Shown here piece after piece: positions 33,834 through 46,285 of a stretch of 64,000 nt of DNA. The translations under genes were made by a program, and so were the position numbers. The notes under the pieces are model-generated. The model had not been told where the DNA came from. It worked only from the letters and a program-made list of their open reading frames with translations, and ran no database searches. The stretch lies in NCBI RefSeq assembly GCF_036323735.1, contig NC_086021.1:131957476-132021475 (forward strand). Reading direction: 5' to 3'. Within the stretch, counting starts at the first letter, position 1; every line of letters starts with the position of its first letter. The stretch comes from Rattus norvegicus (taxonomy: Eukaryota > Chordata > Mammalia > Rodentia > Muridae).

Positions 33834-34085
33834 CTCTTTTATCCTGGATTTATCAGTATAGTTCAGCAGTAAGAGGGATAGAACTATCTGATTCTTTCCT
33901 CCATCTAAGCTTAGCTGTTGATGGGCCTATTCTTATAGAAACCCAGAGCGGCCATCATCAATGGGTGAGAATGAGAGCGTATAGTCACTGTGTAGCCTAG
34001 AAATGCATTTCCTATGCCTCTCCATTCCAGCTCTTACGTTCTTTCCACTCCTTATTCAGCAATGTTCCTTGAGCTTTGAAAAGAA

Positions 34086-36269
34086 TAGTATAAATTATTT
34101 GTTTGGGGCTGATATAGCTGTCACTTATTCTCAACAACTCGTATGGCTGGGCATCAGTCTCTAAATTCACTTCAGCTCACTAGAGAAAAGAATCTACTGA
34201 GCTGAAAGCTGAGAGCGGTGATTGTCTGTAGGTGTAAATATACAGAGGAGGTAGCTCAGCTATCTAAACAGCAGGATTAAGTTCCGCTCTTGGTCCTATG
34301 GCCTCCCTGGCCATCAGCGTTTAAGAAGGTTTTTGACTGAAGTTATACTGAATCTTTAAATTGGTTTTGGTAGGATGATCATTCTTACAATATTAATTCT
34401 GTCAAGCGACTTCTAGGGGATAAAAAGCACCATTGGGCTTACTCATTTGTGAAACCCACAAATTATGATGCCAAACTGCTAGGTAAGAAGTGTCTACTTG
34501 TGTAATAGTGGCAGAGCTGTTGTAGGGTAAGCAAATGCTCTCTGCTTGGATTTAAGACATATTCCAAAGGGAAGAACCATGCCTATAAACCTGCAGTGGA
34601 CTTGGTGCTTTGAATGAGTTTCAGCATCTCGTACCAGAGGTCTGTGGGCACCGAGTCCCTGGTAAGGGTAGAGGAATAAAAGATTTGAGGAACTTTCTAA
34701 AGTAGTAGAGCTGAGAGGTCATAGGTGATTAAGAGCAAATATCATTTCTTACTCTTGATGGGAGAATTGTGGATTGGGTTCATGACTGAGCACCTAGAGC
34801 AAAGTTCCTTTGTTAGACGGCATGGGCCAAGCAGGATAGGCTGGGTATCCCCTTGTGTGCTTAACACCATGTATACCGGGCAGCTGGGGGAGACTCCTGA
34901 GTCAAAGTAAACAGGAAATGAAACATTTTTAGTATCTCTCTATCATTATTTAGCATGTAAGTATCTAATCACTATATTGTTAGATTGTACTGTCAGAATA
35001 TTTGAGGTTTAAATATTGAGTTACTGACTAATTTTTAATTTTTAAAATGTTAAATACATTTTGGTTTGTCATTAAGACATTAATTATTTCTATTTCCTAC
35101 AATTTCTGAAATAATCTTAAACATAGCCCTTTGATTTGAACTAAACATTTAAACAAAGCATTATCAATTATAAAATCAGTTGATTGGTTTGAAAAGAATT
35201 GAATCCAATTCTTCAGTATAAATATCAACCAAACACTTCCATCCCTTTATTGCACAAATTTACTTTCATCTTTATAAATGTAAACGTGTATATTAAAATC
35301 GTTTAAAATAAATATATATTTTATATTTTATATTGTAAAGAAAATAAATTTAAAGTTTATTATCAGTAAATGTTTGGTTTACATATCTGTTCTATATCCC
35401 TGTAATTCTAGATTCATATAAAAATTTCTTGGGTCTTTCGAAAAGGATTCTCAAGTAAAAACATTCAAGAATCCCTGCTATAAATGACTCTGGCAGGTCC
35501 CTGAATGCAAAGAATGAGGTGAGAGGTCAGAGCTAGAGATGGACACGAATATGCTTTCCTCACATCTTAAAGATGGAGAAAGGTGAAAGATGACCATGAT
35601 CTTCAGGAGGAAGGAAATGTCTAGAAACCCGACAAGGAGGAAGCAAGTTCTCCTCATAAGTAATATATTCCCACTGACACTTTGAATTTTACTGGTGGAA
35701 ATTTGGGGACAAATCTTCTTTAGTCTTCTGACTTCTATGGATTTACCTACACAAAGACAAAGCTATGTCCTCATTGGTGGTGGGTTACAGCAACAACAGA
35801 AAGCTAATACACATACATAGTATTTATGTATGGCATACATATAGATGGTATGTAGCAGAAGCCTTGGTTTAAAAAGGTTACGGACAGGAAACCAAAGGCA
35901 TCCTGAAACTTGAGGGCTCTTCTTGGGGCCATCAGTCACACTGACAACCACAGAATGGATCTGTGCAGAGCCTTCCCTCCTGAGGAGCTGTGATGCAATT
36001 CTGTTTGGTCACCAGCATATGGTACCTTGAGGAAACTGCATTTATAAATAGAAGCTACTCAAGATGTCCTTGGCTCCTACAAGTGGCTTCAGAATCCCTA
36101 GAGTCAATAGCAGAAAATGTCTTCCCGGAAGCAGAAACATATCCAAAGTCACTGGGAAAATTCTATCATTTTATGTAGAGATCCAAAACCAATATTGTTC
36201 TAATAACAGCAGATTCTTAAAGCTTTTATATTTATGATTAGGAAGATAAGTTGAAAGACATACACATAT
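34086..36269. other. Unique noncoding DNA, AT-rich in the middle
   Basis: 34920-35420 is strongly AT-rich. About 35700-35830 ends in a phrase (caacagaaagctaatacaca) that resembles the end of a rodent dispersed repeat, too little to call. No exon is recognised. Confidence 0.4.
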
Positions 36270-36535
36270 ACTTATATATGTGTGTATAAATGTGTGTGTG
36301 TATGTGTGTGTATGTGTATGTGTGTGTATGTGTGTGTGCGTGTGTGTATGTGTGTATGTGTGTGTATGTGTGTGTATGTGTGTGTATGTGTGTGTATGTG
36401 TGTGTATGTGTGTGTATGTGTGTGTATGTGTGTGTGTATGTGTGTGTATGTGTGTGTATGTGTGTGTATGTGTGTATGTGTGTGTGTATGTTTGTGTGTG
36501 TATGTGTATGTGTGTGTATGTGTGTGTATGTGTGT

Positions 36536-36583
<48 letters not shown>
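36270..36583. repeat. (TG)n/(TATGTG)n array, ~310 bp
   Basis: Alternating TG and TATG units with an 8-10 bp higher-order period, ending in a pure TG run (about 36540-36580). The plus strand is almost free of C (one 'tgcgtg'). Frames through it in several phases encode only Cys/Val/Met or Thr/His repeats and are artefacts. It may adopt Z-DNA. Confidence 0.98.
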
Positions 36584-37389
36584 ATTTACACAGAAAGAGA
36601 CAGAGGGACCTGAGCACCATGTCCTGACCTAACTGGGTCAATGGTGAAGGAAGAAATTACAGAAATACATACAGAAAATCTAGGATTGAGTGGGCGTTGA
36701 GCTTTGATGGAGTTGCATGAACAACCTCCTAGGAATAGTATGCTTGTTATATTTGGCACAAAGGCCCGTGTAGGCTAGGAAACCTCTGAGGGGATCTCTG
36801 TAGGGGGGCTGTCTCAGTCTGAAGTCATGGGGGTGGGAAGACACACTGATAAGTTCTACACACACTGGTCTTAGCTAAAAGTTAACCTTTCCTCAAAATC
36901 CATACTTAGACCAGGGCAAGCCTTTGCTAGTCCTCTGAGCATGACCTGGGAAATCTCTGAGGCTTTATGATGCACATTCATTCAGGACTTCAGAACCCAA
37001 AAGTTTTCTTGGGTTCAGCCAAGTATTCAGACCCTCAAGATTGCCATAGAAGATGTTCAACCTAATACTCATTTAGAATCACTTATTTCAGAAGCCTAAC
37101 TTGCCATCTTTATAGACCCAAGTGTATCTCTTCTGTGGGTGACTTACCAAATTCTGAGCAGTGCAAGCCAGCTGCAAGAGAAGATTAAAAAGTCAGGGTT
37201 TTATGCAGCTAGTGTCTGTAAGTGTCAATACCTTATATGGTAAAAGCAGCTTAGGCATAATTTCCAGGGTGCCCAGGAAGGTCATGCCAGCTATAAATTC
37301 AACAGCACGGGTAGAAAAGCCCCAGGTAACTAACCAGGTCTTTGTGGTCTTTGTGCCTCCCAATTCAGATGCAGTTTGCATTTTTCACG
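36584..37389. other. Unique noncoding DNA
   Basis: Nothing recognised. Confidence 0.4.
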
Positions 37390-37490
37390 TTTGTTATTAT
37401 TTGAGACAGAGTCTTGCTGACTAGCCTCTCATCCTGCCTCAACCCAATGAGTGCTAGGATATCAGGTATGCACTACCGTGAACTCCCTGG
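37390..37490 (-). mobile_element. B1/PB1-like 7SL-derived SINE, antisense, partial
   Basis: The plus strand reads tttgagacagagtcttgctg, then ccaatgagtgctaggatatc and aggtatgcactaccgtgaac, the complement of a B1 monomer with an internal deletion. Old copy without a clear A tail. Confidence 0.75.
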
Positions 37491-37822
37491 TCACATCTTA
37501 CCCTCACTGTATCGATTAGCAACATAGCAAATGTTACCACCTTTAACATGTTAACCTTTGCGGGGAGCTAGATGAAGGTCCTGTGTCCACAGAAAGGGAA
37601 AGGTTATATTTTAAGTTTAGACCTTGGATATATCGAAAACTATTCATTCTCATACAAAACATTGAATTATCCCATCCTGTTGTCATCCATGATTGCTATG
37701 TTTGGAAATGAACACTCATGTAAAGCTTTGTGCTTTGAAGGCGCCGACTCATTCCATTACAACCTGACTTTTGTGGGGAAGGAACCACTGATGCTATCTT
37801 TGTAAAGGCCCAGATTTTCCAA
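37491..37822. other. Unique noncoding DNA
   Basis: Nothing recognised. A 77-codon plus frame at 37572-37805 has no known domain. Confidence 0.35.
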
Positions 37823-39593
37823 TTTTTTTTTCTTTTGGTCTTACACCAAATAAGAGGCAAGCAGATATTTGGCTTAGACTCTTTCTACTTTTTCTCATTA
37901 ATTAATGTCTTTAGTCATCTCTCTATCAGGCCCCCTCTCCTCCATGTCCCCCTCTTGAACACAGCTTCCTCCCCTACTATCTCTTTCCCTTCTCCTCCAA
38001 GAAGCCCCTCCCACAATATCAATCCATCATGGTATATCAAGTCACTGTAGAATTAGGTGCCTCTTGTCCCACTAAGGCCAGACAAGGTGGGCCAGTTAGG
38101 GAAATGATCAACAGGTAGGTAATAGATTCAGAGACAGCCCCCACTCCAGTTTTTTGGGGACCCATATTAAGATCAAGTTGCACATCTGCTACATAGGTGT
38201 GGGGATGGGGGCTAAGTCCAGCCCATGCTTGGTCTTTGGTTGATGATTCAGTTTCTGGGATCCCACAAGGGTCCAGATTGGTAGACACTGTTGGTTTTCC
38301 TGTGGAGTCCCTATCTTCTTCAGGTTCCTCAATCCTTCCCACAGACTCTTCAATAAGATTCTATGAGCTCCATCTAATGATTGGCTGTGGGTCTTTGTTT
38401 CCATTAGCTGCTAGGTGGAGCCTCTCAGAGGACAGATATGCTAGAATCCTGTCTGCAAACAAAACAGTATCATTAATAGTGTCAAGGATTGGTTCTTGCC
38501 CATGGCATGGGTCTCAATTTGGGTCAGTCGTTGTTTGGCCATTTCCTCTGTCTCTGTTCCTTCTTTGTCCCTGCTCTTCTTATAGGCAGGACACATTTTA
38601 GGTCTAAAGTTTTGTGGGTCGATTGTTGTCCTTATCCCTCCATTGGTTGTCCTGCTTGGCTACAGGAGATGGCCTCTTCAGGCTCCATACCCCCCACTTT
38701 TAAGGGTCTCAGCTAGAGTCATCCCATAGATTCCCTGGGGCTCCCCCTGTCCCAGGTCTCTGGCACGTCACCCCCTCTGCTCACCACTGGTTTTCATTTT
38801 CTCTTCCCTGTTCTCCTTATACATGATCCTCTTTCCCACTAATCTCCCAACCCTTTCCCCACCCCATTCCCTTTGTTCTCCTCTGATATTTAATTTATTT
38901 TTCCAGGTCAGAAAAATTCACGTGTCTGTCCTCGGGGCACCTTGTCATTTGACTTCTTTGGGTCTTTGGATTGTAGTGTTCTTATCCTATATTTTATGGC
39001 TAATATCCACTTATCACTGAGTACATAGAATGCATGTCTTCTTAGGTCTGGGTTACCTCACTGAGGATGATATTTTCTAGTTCTATTCATTTAACTGCAA
39101 AATTTGTAGTTTCATTTTTAATAGCTGAGTAATATTCCATTGTGAAAATGAACCACGCTTTCTTTATGCATTATTCAGTTGAGGAACATCTAGGTTGTTT
39201 CCTGTTTTTGGCTATAATGAATAAGGCTGCTATGAATATAGTTGAGCAAGTGTCTTTGCAGGATAGTGGAGTATCTTTTGGGTATGTGCCCAGAAGTGGT
39301 AAAGCTGGGTCCCAATTTTTCTGAGAAGCAGCCAGATTGATTTCCAGAGTGGTTGTACAAGTTTGCAATGGAGGAGTATCCTTCTTGCTCTGCATCCTCA
39401 CCAGCATGTGCTGTCCATTGAGTTTTCTATCTTACCCATACTAGTGGGTGTAAGTTAGAATCCCAGAGTTGTTTTGATTTGCATTTCCTTGATGACTGAG
39501 AACTTTGGACATTTCTTTGAGTACTTCTCATCTATTCAAAGTTTTTCTGTGGAGCATTCTCTGTTTAGATCTAGACACTCATTTTTTTCTTTT

Positions 39594-40007
39594 ATTGGAT
39601 TTTTTAAATTTACATTTCAAATATTATCCCCTTTCCTGGTTTTGCCTTCAGAAACCCCCATCCCACTCCCTCCCACTGATTCTATGAGGGTGCTCTGCTA
39701 CCACCCCCACACTCCCTCTCACCTTCCCAGCCTGGCATTCCCCTACACTGGGGTATCGAGCCTTCACAGGACCAAGGGCCTCTTTTCCCACTGATGCCTG
39801 ACAAGGCCGTCTTCTGCTACATATGCAGCTGGAGCCATGGGTTGCTCCATGTGTACTCTTTGGTTGGTGGTTTAGTCCCTGGGAGCTCTGGTGGGTCTTA
39901 TTAGTTGATACTGTTTCTTTTCCTATGGGGTTGCAGTCCTTTCTCTAACTCCTCCATTTGGGACCCCATTCTCAGTCCAATGGTTGGCTGCAAGCATCTG
40001 CCTCTGT
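39594..40007 (-). mobile_element. Nested L1 3' UTR, antisense
   Basis: Host ORF2 sequence ...ctgtttagatctagacactc (to 39591) continues at attgggttacttgatttgtt (40008). Between them is a separate L1 3' end complement: tttaaatttacatttcaaat, ctacactggggtatcgagcc, atgcagctggagccatgggt, tttagtccctgggagctctg. The short direct repeat 'tattgg' at the two edges (about 39593-39598 and 40007-40012) is a weak TSD. Confidence 0.85.
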
Positions 40008-42192
40008 ATTGGGTTACTTGATTTGTTGGTGTCTACCTTCTTGAGTTCTTTAGATTTTGGATATTAGCCCTCAGTCGGCTATAAGGTAGGTGAAGTTTTT
40101 TCCAAGTCTCTAGGGTGTCATTTTGTTCTATTGATGGTATCCTTTGCCTTATAGAAATCTTTTAGTTTCATGAGATCTCATTTGTTGATTGTTGATCTTA
40201 GTGCCTGAGCTCTTGATGTTCTGTTCAGGAAGTAGTCTTCTGTACCAATAAGTTCAAAGCTATTGCCCACTTTCTGTTTACTAGACTTACTGTATCTGCT
40301 TCTACATTGAAGTATTTGATCCAATTGGACTTGAGTTTTGTGCAGTGTGATAGATAAGGATCTCTCTGTATGCTTCTACATGCAGACATCCTATTAGACC
40401 AACACCATCTATTGAAGATGCTCTCCCCTTTCCATTGTATGGTTTTGGCTTCCTTGTCACTAATTAAGTGTCCGGAAGTGTGGGTTTATTTCTGGGTATT
40501 GGATTTGATTCCATAAATTACTTTGCATGTTTCTGTACCAATACCATGCAGCTTTTATTACTACTGCTCTGTGTATAGCTTGAAGTCAGGGATGGTGATA
40601 TTTTCAGAAGTTCTTTTATTGTTCAGGATTATTTTAGCTATCTTAGGTTTTCCAGTTGTTTTTAATATGAAGTTGAGATTGAGTAACTCTTTCAAGGCCT
40701 ATAAAGAATTTTGTTGGAATTTGGATGAGAATTGCATTGAATTTGTTAGATTACTTTTGGTAAGGTGGCCATATGTTATTCCTATCAATTCATGATCACG
40801 GGAGTTCTTTACAATTTCTGTTTACAGAGACTTGAAGGTCTTGTCATACAGGTTTTACTTGCTTTCTTAGAGTTATATCAAAAATATTTTTAGTAGTGTC
40901 GCCTTTGTGAAGGAAATTGTCTCCCTAACTTCTTTCTCATCTGGTTTGTCGGTTGTTTAAGGGAGAGCCACTGACTTCTTCAAGTTTATGTTGTATCCAG
41001 CCACTTTGCTGAAGGTGTTTATCAGCTGTAAAAAGATTTCTGATAGAATTTTGGAGTCACTTATGTATACTATCAGATCATCCACAAATAGCAATAATTT
41101 GACTTCTTCCTTTCCAATTTGTATCCCCTTGATATCCTTTAGTTTTCTTAATTCTCTGGCTAAGATTTCAAGTACTGTATTCAAGAGATAGGAAGAGAGT
41201 TGTTAGCCTTGACTTGTTCCTGATTTTAGTGTAATAACTTCAAGTTTCTTTACATTTAATTTGATGTTGGCTATTGGTTTGCTGTATATTGTGTTTATTA
41301 TGTTTAGGTATGCACCTTAGAACCCAGACCTCTCTAAGACTTTTAACATGAAGACGTGTTGGAGCTTGTCAAAGGCTTTTTCAGCATCTAATGAAATGAT
41401 CATGTGATTTTTAATATTTTAGTCTGTTTGTATGTTGGATTATGTTGATGGATTTTCATATTTTGAACCACCCCTGCATCCCTGAGATGGAGCCTACTTG
41501 ATCATAGTGGATGATGTTATTGATGCACTCTTGGAATCAATTTTAATTAGAATTTTATTAGTATTTGATTGAGTATTTTTGCATCAATGTTCATATGGGA
41601 AATTGATCTAAAATAATCTTCTTTGTTATTGATTCTTTGTGTGGTCTAGGTACTAGGGCAACTGTGGTCATATAGAATGTTTTCGATAATGTTCCTTTTG
41701 TTTCTATTTTGAGAATTAGTTTGACAAGTATTGATATTAGCTCTTCTCTGATAGTCTGGTAAAACCATCTGGCCCAAAGCTGTTTTTTTCAGTTGGGAGA
41801 CTTTTAATGACTATTTCTATTTCTTTAGGGATTATAGGACTATTTACATAGTTAACTGATCTTAATTAACTTTGGTAAATTATATCTGTCTAGAAAATCA
41901 TCCATTTTATTTAGATTTTCCAATTTTGTGGAGTACAGGATTTTTATGCAAGACTTAAAGATTCTTCGAATTTCCTCAGTCTTCCTTAAGTCTTCCTTTT
42001 CATTTCTGATGTTGTTTATTTGGACACTGTATCTCTGTCTCTTGATTAATTTGGCCAAAGGTCTGTCTATCTTGTTGATTTTCTCAAAGAACCAGCTCTT
42101 GGTTTCATTGATTCTTGTTATTTTTCTCTTAGTTTCTAGTTTATTGATTTCATCCCTGAGTTTGATCATTCCCCACTGTCTACTCTTCTTGG

Positions 42193-42264
42193 GTGTGTTT
42201 TCTTCTTCTTCTTCCTCTTCCTCTTCCTCATCTTCATTCTCCTCCTTCTCCTCCTCCTCCTCTT
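42193..42264. repeat. Polypyrimidine (TTC/CTC)n tract
   Basis: Almost pure C/T on the plus strand, inside the L1 ORF2 region. It is expanded relative to the surrounding element and encodes poly-Ser in one frame by chance. Confidence 0.85.
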
Positions 42265-42926
42265 TTATTCTTCTTTCTTCTAGAACTTTCAGGTTTAAAA
42301 TTGTTAGTATGAGAACTCTCCAATTTATTTATGAAGACACTTAGTGCTATGAACTTTCTTCTTAGCACTGTTTTCATTGTATCCCAAAAGTTTGAGTATG
42401 TTGTGCCTTCATTTTAATTCAATTCTAGAAAGTCTTTAATTTCTTTATTTCTTCGCTGACACAGTTATCACTGAGTAGAAAGTTGTTCAGTTTCCTTGAG
42501 TGTGTAAACTTTCTGTTTCTGTTGTTGTGGTTGAAATCCATATTTAATACATGATGGTCTGATAGGATACAATAAGTTATTTCAATTTTCTTGTATGATC
42601 AATTTTGGAGAAGGTCCCTTGAGGTACTGAGAAAAAAAGTATAATATTTGGTGTTTTGGTGAAATGTTCTGTAGATATCTGTTAGATTCATTTGATTCAT
42701 AATCTCTGTTATTTTCAATATTTCTCTGTTTAATTTCTATCTCGATGACCTGTTAATTGTTAAGGGTAGAGTTTTGAAGTCTCTCACTATTAATGTGTGG
42801 GGTTCGATGTGATTTAAGTTTAAGTGATTATTTTATGAATGATGTGCTTTTCCATTTGCGGCATAGATGTTCAGAATTGAGATGTCATTTTGGTGATTTT
42901 TGCTTTGATGAGTGTGAAGTGTCCTT

Positions 42927-43891
42927 ATATTTTCTTATTTTATTTATTTATTTTTACACTCCAGATTTTATTCCCTTCCTGGTCCACTCTCCAACTGTTT
43001 CACATCCCATACCTCCTCCCAGCTCCCTACCCACCCCAGTCTTCACAAAGATGTCCCCAACCCACCCACCCCATCACCTCTAAACTTCCTGGGGCCTGCA
43101 GTTTCTTGAGGGTTAGGTGCATTTTTCCTGACTGAACCCAGACTTGGGAGTCTTCTGCTGTATATGTGTTAGAGGCCTCATCTCAGCTGGTGTATGCTGC
43201 CTGGTTGTTTATCCGGTGTCTGAGAGATCTCGGTGGTCCAGGTTATTTGAGACTGCTCCTATAGGGTTACCCTCTTCCTCACCTTCCTCCAGCTTTTCCC
43301 TAATTCAACCATAAGAGTCAGCAGCTTCTGTTCATTGGTTGGATGCAAATATCTGCATCTGATTCTTTCAGCTGCTTGTTGGGTGTTTTGGAGGGAAGTC
43401 ATGATAGGTCCCTTATGAGTGCCCCATAGCCTCAGTAATGATGTCAGGTCTTGGGGCCTCCTCTTGAGCTGGATCCCACTTTGGGTTTGTCACTGGACCT
43501 TCTTTTCCTCAGGCTCTTCTCCATTTCCATCCTTGCATTTCTTTCAGACAGGAAGAATTATGGGTCAGAGTTTTGACTGTGGAATAGCAACCCCATCCCT
43601 CACTTGATGCCCTGTCCTTCTGCTGGAGGTGGACTCAACAAGGTCCCTCTTCCCACAGTAGGACATTTCATCTAGGGTCTCCCTCTTTGAGCCCCTAGAG
43701 TCTCTCACTTTCCAGGTTTCTGGTACATTCTGGAAGGTCCTCTCATCCTCCTTCCTCCCGAGGCCACCTATATGCTTTCTTTCTGCTGGGTCTCAGGGCT
43801 TCAGTCCTTTATCCCCCACCTAATACCAGATGATGTTTCCCTCTTCCCCCATCCCATCTCCTTTCCTTCTCCTGTCTCTCCCTACCCCCTC
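42927..43891 (-). mobile_element. Nested L1 3' end (older rodent type), antisense, ~965 bp
   Basis: Flanked by the 11-bp repeat gaagtgtcctt at 42916-42926 and 43892-43902. The host ORF2 sequence is interrupted between 'tttgatgagtgtgaagtgtcc' and 'ctacatctcttttgattta'. Internal sequence shows ttatttatttttacactcca, attcccttcctggtccactc and further L1 3' UTR-like phrases to ctctccctaccccct. Confidence 0.85.
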
Positions 43892-44735
43892 GAAGTGTCC
43901 TTCTACATCTCTTTTGATTTACTTTGGGTTGAAAGTCTATTTTAGATATTAGAATTGCTACTCCAGGTTGCCATTTTTTAGAAAACCTTTTATTGTAGCC
44001 CTTTACTCTGAGAGAATGTCAACCTTTGTTCCAGGGGTATGTTTTTTTGTATTCAGTAGAATGATAGATTGTGTTTAAATATTCACTCTGTTTCTTTTTA
44101 AATGGGAATTGAGAACATCAATGTTGAGAGATCCTAATGACCAATGATTGTTAGATCCTGTTATTTTGATGTAGGTGGTGATACTGTGTGTGAATATGTA
44201 TGTGTGTATGTGATTGTGATTCTCTTCTTTTGGCTTTGCTGGTGTGGAATTATCTATTTCTTGTGTTTCCTTGAGTGTAGTTACCTTTCTTGTGGTGAAG
44301 TTATCCTTCTAGTATCCTCTGTAGGGCTGGATTAGTGGAAAAGTATTGTTTAAATTTGTTTGTTATTGAATACTTTGTTTTCTCTGTCTATAGTAATTGA
44401 AAGTTTTGCTGGGTATAGTAATCTGCCCTGGCATCTATGTTCTTTTACAGACTGTAAGATACCTGCCTAGACCCATCCTGGTTTTAAATTCTTTGTTTAG
44501 AAGGCTGGTTTAATTCTAAGAGATCTGCCATTATATGTTACTTGGCCTTTAACCCTTGTAGCTTTTAATAGTTTTTCCTTCTTCTGTACATTTAGTGCTT
44601 TCTTATGTGGTAGGAGGTTTCTCATTTTTGCTCCAGTCTATTTGGTGCTCTATATGCTTTTTGTAAGCTTGTAGGCCTCTCTTTCTTTAGGTTAGGAAAT
44701 TTTTTTGTATGTCTGTGTACTTCTTAAGTGTAATC

Positions 44736-46123
44736 TCCAGCTTAGTTTGCTATGTTCACATTCTCCTTGTCATGCCTGCAGCAAAGAGGACATGATGCCC
44801 TCAATCCTACTATGCTTCTCATGGTCTACTTAAGTCTATGGGGTCAGTATCATTAACTAAAGAGGGATTCATTGTGTAACAAATGTGCCCATAAAACAAA
44901 GAATGGATTTGGTTATGCTTAGTTTCTCAAACTGAAATAGACCATCATTAATGCTTTCCCCCCATTTAATTGAAAGAAAATAGAAAAAGAGCCTTGGAAC
45001 ACATGAACCCTTCAGTGCTTTACAATAGTCATTTCTCAGTTACATTCAGCATTTGGTATGGCTGTGAAACAAAAATGCGGGCAGATTCTGAATGAGACTG
45101 GATGTACATCAAAAAGGGCATGAATGAGTTGGGGAGAGTAGCTTCAACTCTATTTGCAAGAAAGGGCTGAATGTGGAGGTAGTAAGGGTCAAGGGTTTTC
45201 ACTAATCACTTTGCCCATAAAGGCAGCTGCTTCAGTTCCTGCTGACATCAATAGAAATCCCAAATCCCTCCATAGTATCTCAGTTGATGCCTTTCACAGT
45301 GGGATCACTACAGCCTTACCACACACTGAAACCCTGCAGTCTCTGCTAGCCTATTGGTGGAGTTATAAGTGATTGTCTGTCTGAATCAACAAGTGGTAAA
45401 TCTCCCTTAGTTATAATTTGATTTAAATCAGCCTACCTTGGGAAGCAGACCTCCACAAGTGCAAATTACCATAAACAGCAGCCTTCTTTGACGATTTACA
45501 TAATTAAATGAGGGAATATTAAGAAATCACGGTGAAGTGGCAACCCAGGAAGTCTGTTTTTTTAAGTGAAGAAAAGGATAATCCTTCCTGTCTTCCTCAT
45601 CGCTTTATACCAGACTTCATTAACCATCACTGCTGTTTTTTAAGAACGTGTTTTTCTGTGATGCCTTACCACAAATCCGCATTGTATTTCTTAGCATTTA
45701 AAAAATAAACTTGAGAAATAATGACATACCCACGTACAGAAAGGTATGGTATGGCAGTGTATCTCATTTGTAAAATTACATATATAATAGGTGCTTTGAA
45801 ACGCAGGAAACGGAAAAGATGGAATGTTTCAATTACTTGTACCTTAGAAAGTATACATCATTGTTCCTCTAAGCACAGTGAGGGGAAGAGCGAACTCTTG
45901 GGATTTCAAGAATATTTCTGCTCCTGGGAAGGGAGCTTGAAAATGTCATTGGAAAGTTGTCATCAGTAAAGCAGTTAAATGAAGCAGTCACATCCTTCAA
46001 AGAAGAACTTTGTCGTGCAGCGTCTCTTTAACAGTCTCTATACAGATGACAAAACCTGTCTCCTTCTGTCTAGCCTGAGAATGCCCTGGACATAATCTCC
46101 AGCACCACAAAGGCCGGAGGGAA
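44736..46123. other. Unique noncoding DNA
   Basis: No transposon or exon recognised. Confidence 0.4.
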
Positions 46124-46285
46124 GGCTGGAGAGGTGACTCGGTGTTTGTGCTTGCTGCTTTTGCAGAGTACCTGTGTTTGGTTCTAAGCATCCATGTCTG
46201 ATGGCTGGTCTCTGTGAGCATCCACATGCACATGTGAATACACAACTTCACATATACATAAAGGCAAATACAGATTTTTTAAAAG
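46124..46285 (+). mobile_element. B3/B2-type SINE, diverged
   Basis: Head ggctggagaggtgactcggt, then gcttgctgcttttgcagagt and ggtctctgtgagcatccaca, tail cttcacatatacataaaggc. Subfamily B3 is most likely; no TSD seen. Confidence 0.75.

Larger units (their letters stand above)
32540..34085. repeat. Older rodent repeat, split by a rat L1
   Basis: The left part (about 32540-32832) holds ccagggctgtctgtattact and tggatacacaactaaggcca. The right part (33836-34085) holds cagtatagttcagcagtaag, gatgggcctattcttataga and gctcttacgttctttccact. These phrases follow each other in a common rodent repeat I know by sequence but cannot name (possibly L1-related). An ATGT/ATAC simple repeat lies at about 32577-32640. 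Confidence 0.55.
39100..44700 (-). pseudogene. L1 ORF2 remnant (endonuclease/reverse transcriptase), broken
   Basis: Reading the minus strand from 44700 down: an endonuclease region (about 44700-42600, interrupted by the 42.9-43.9 kb insertion), a linker with basic/acidic helices (frame 42169-41852, containing RKITRINETKSWFFEKINKIDRPLA), the reverse transcriptase core (frame 41184-40957, containing FVDDLIVY, where active L1 has F/YADD), and the C-terminal part (frame 39407-39171, containing CSTIFIAALFIIAKN). The Ala-to-Val change in the catalytic loop, frameshifts and two insertions make it inactive. In intact L1 this protein nicks DNA and reverse-transcribes its own RNA. Confidence 0.88.
37823..44735 (-). 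mobile_element. Rodent L1 (Lx-like), ~6.9 kb nest, antisense
   Basis: The plus strand begins with a T run (37823-37836), then the complement of a rodent L1 3' UTR (for example gcccatgcttggtctttggt, cctctcagaggacagatatg). It continues through ORF2 in reverse order to the endonuclease-encoding part, and breaks off near 44735 (taggttaggaaattttttt). Two further L1 3' ends are nested in it, at about 39594-40007 and 42927-43891. Without them the host L1 is about 5.5 kb, missing ORF1 and the 5' UTR. It carries many stops and frameshifts and so is an old copy. Confidence 0.9.

Noticed and set aside
36171..36641. Frames of 107-156 codons on both strands (Thr-His and Cys-Val repeats)
   Set aside because: Produced by the TG/TATG array being open in almost every frame.
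37835..44735. Intact L1 able to move
   Set aside because: Stops, frameshifts, two insertions, an altered catalytic loop and a missing 5' part.
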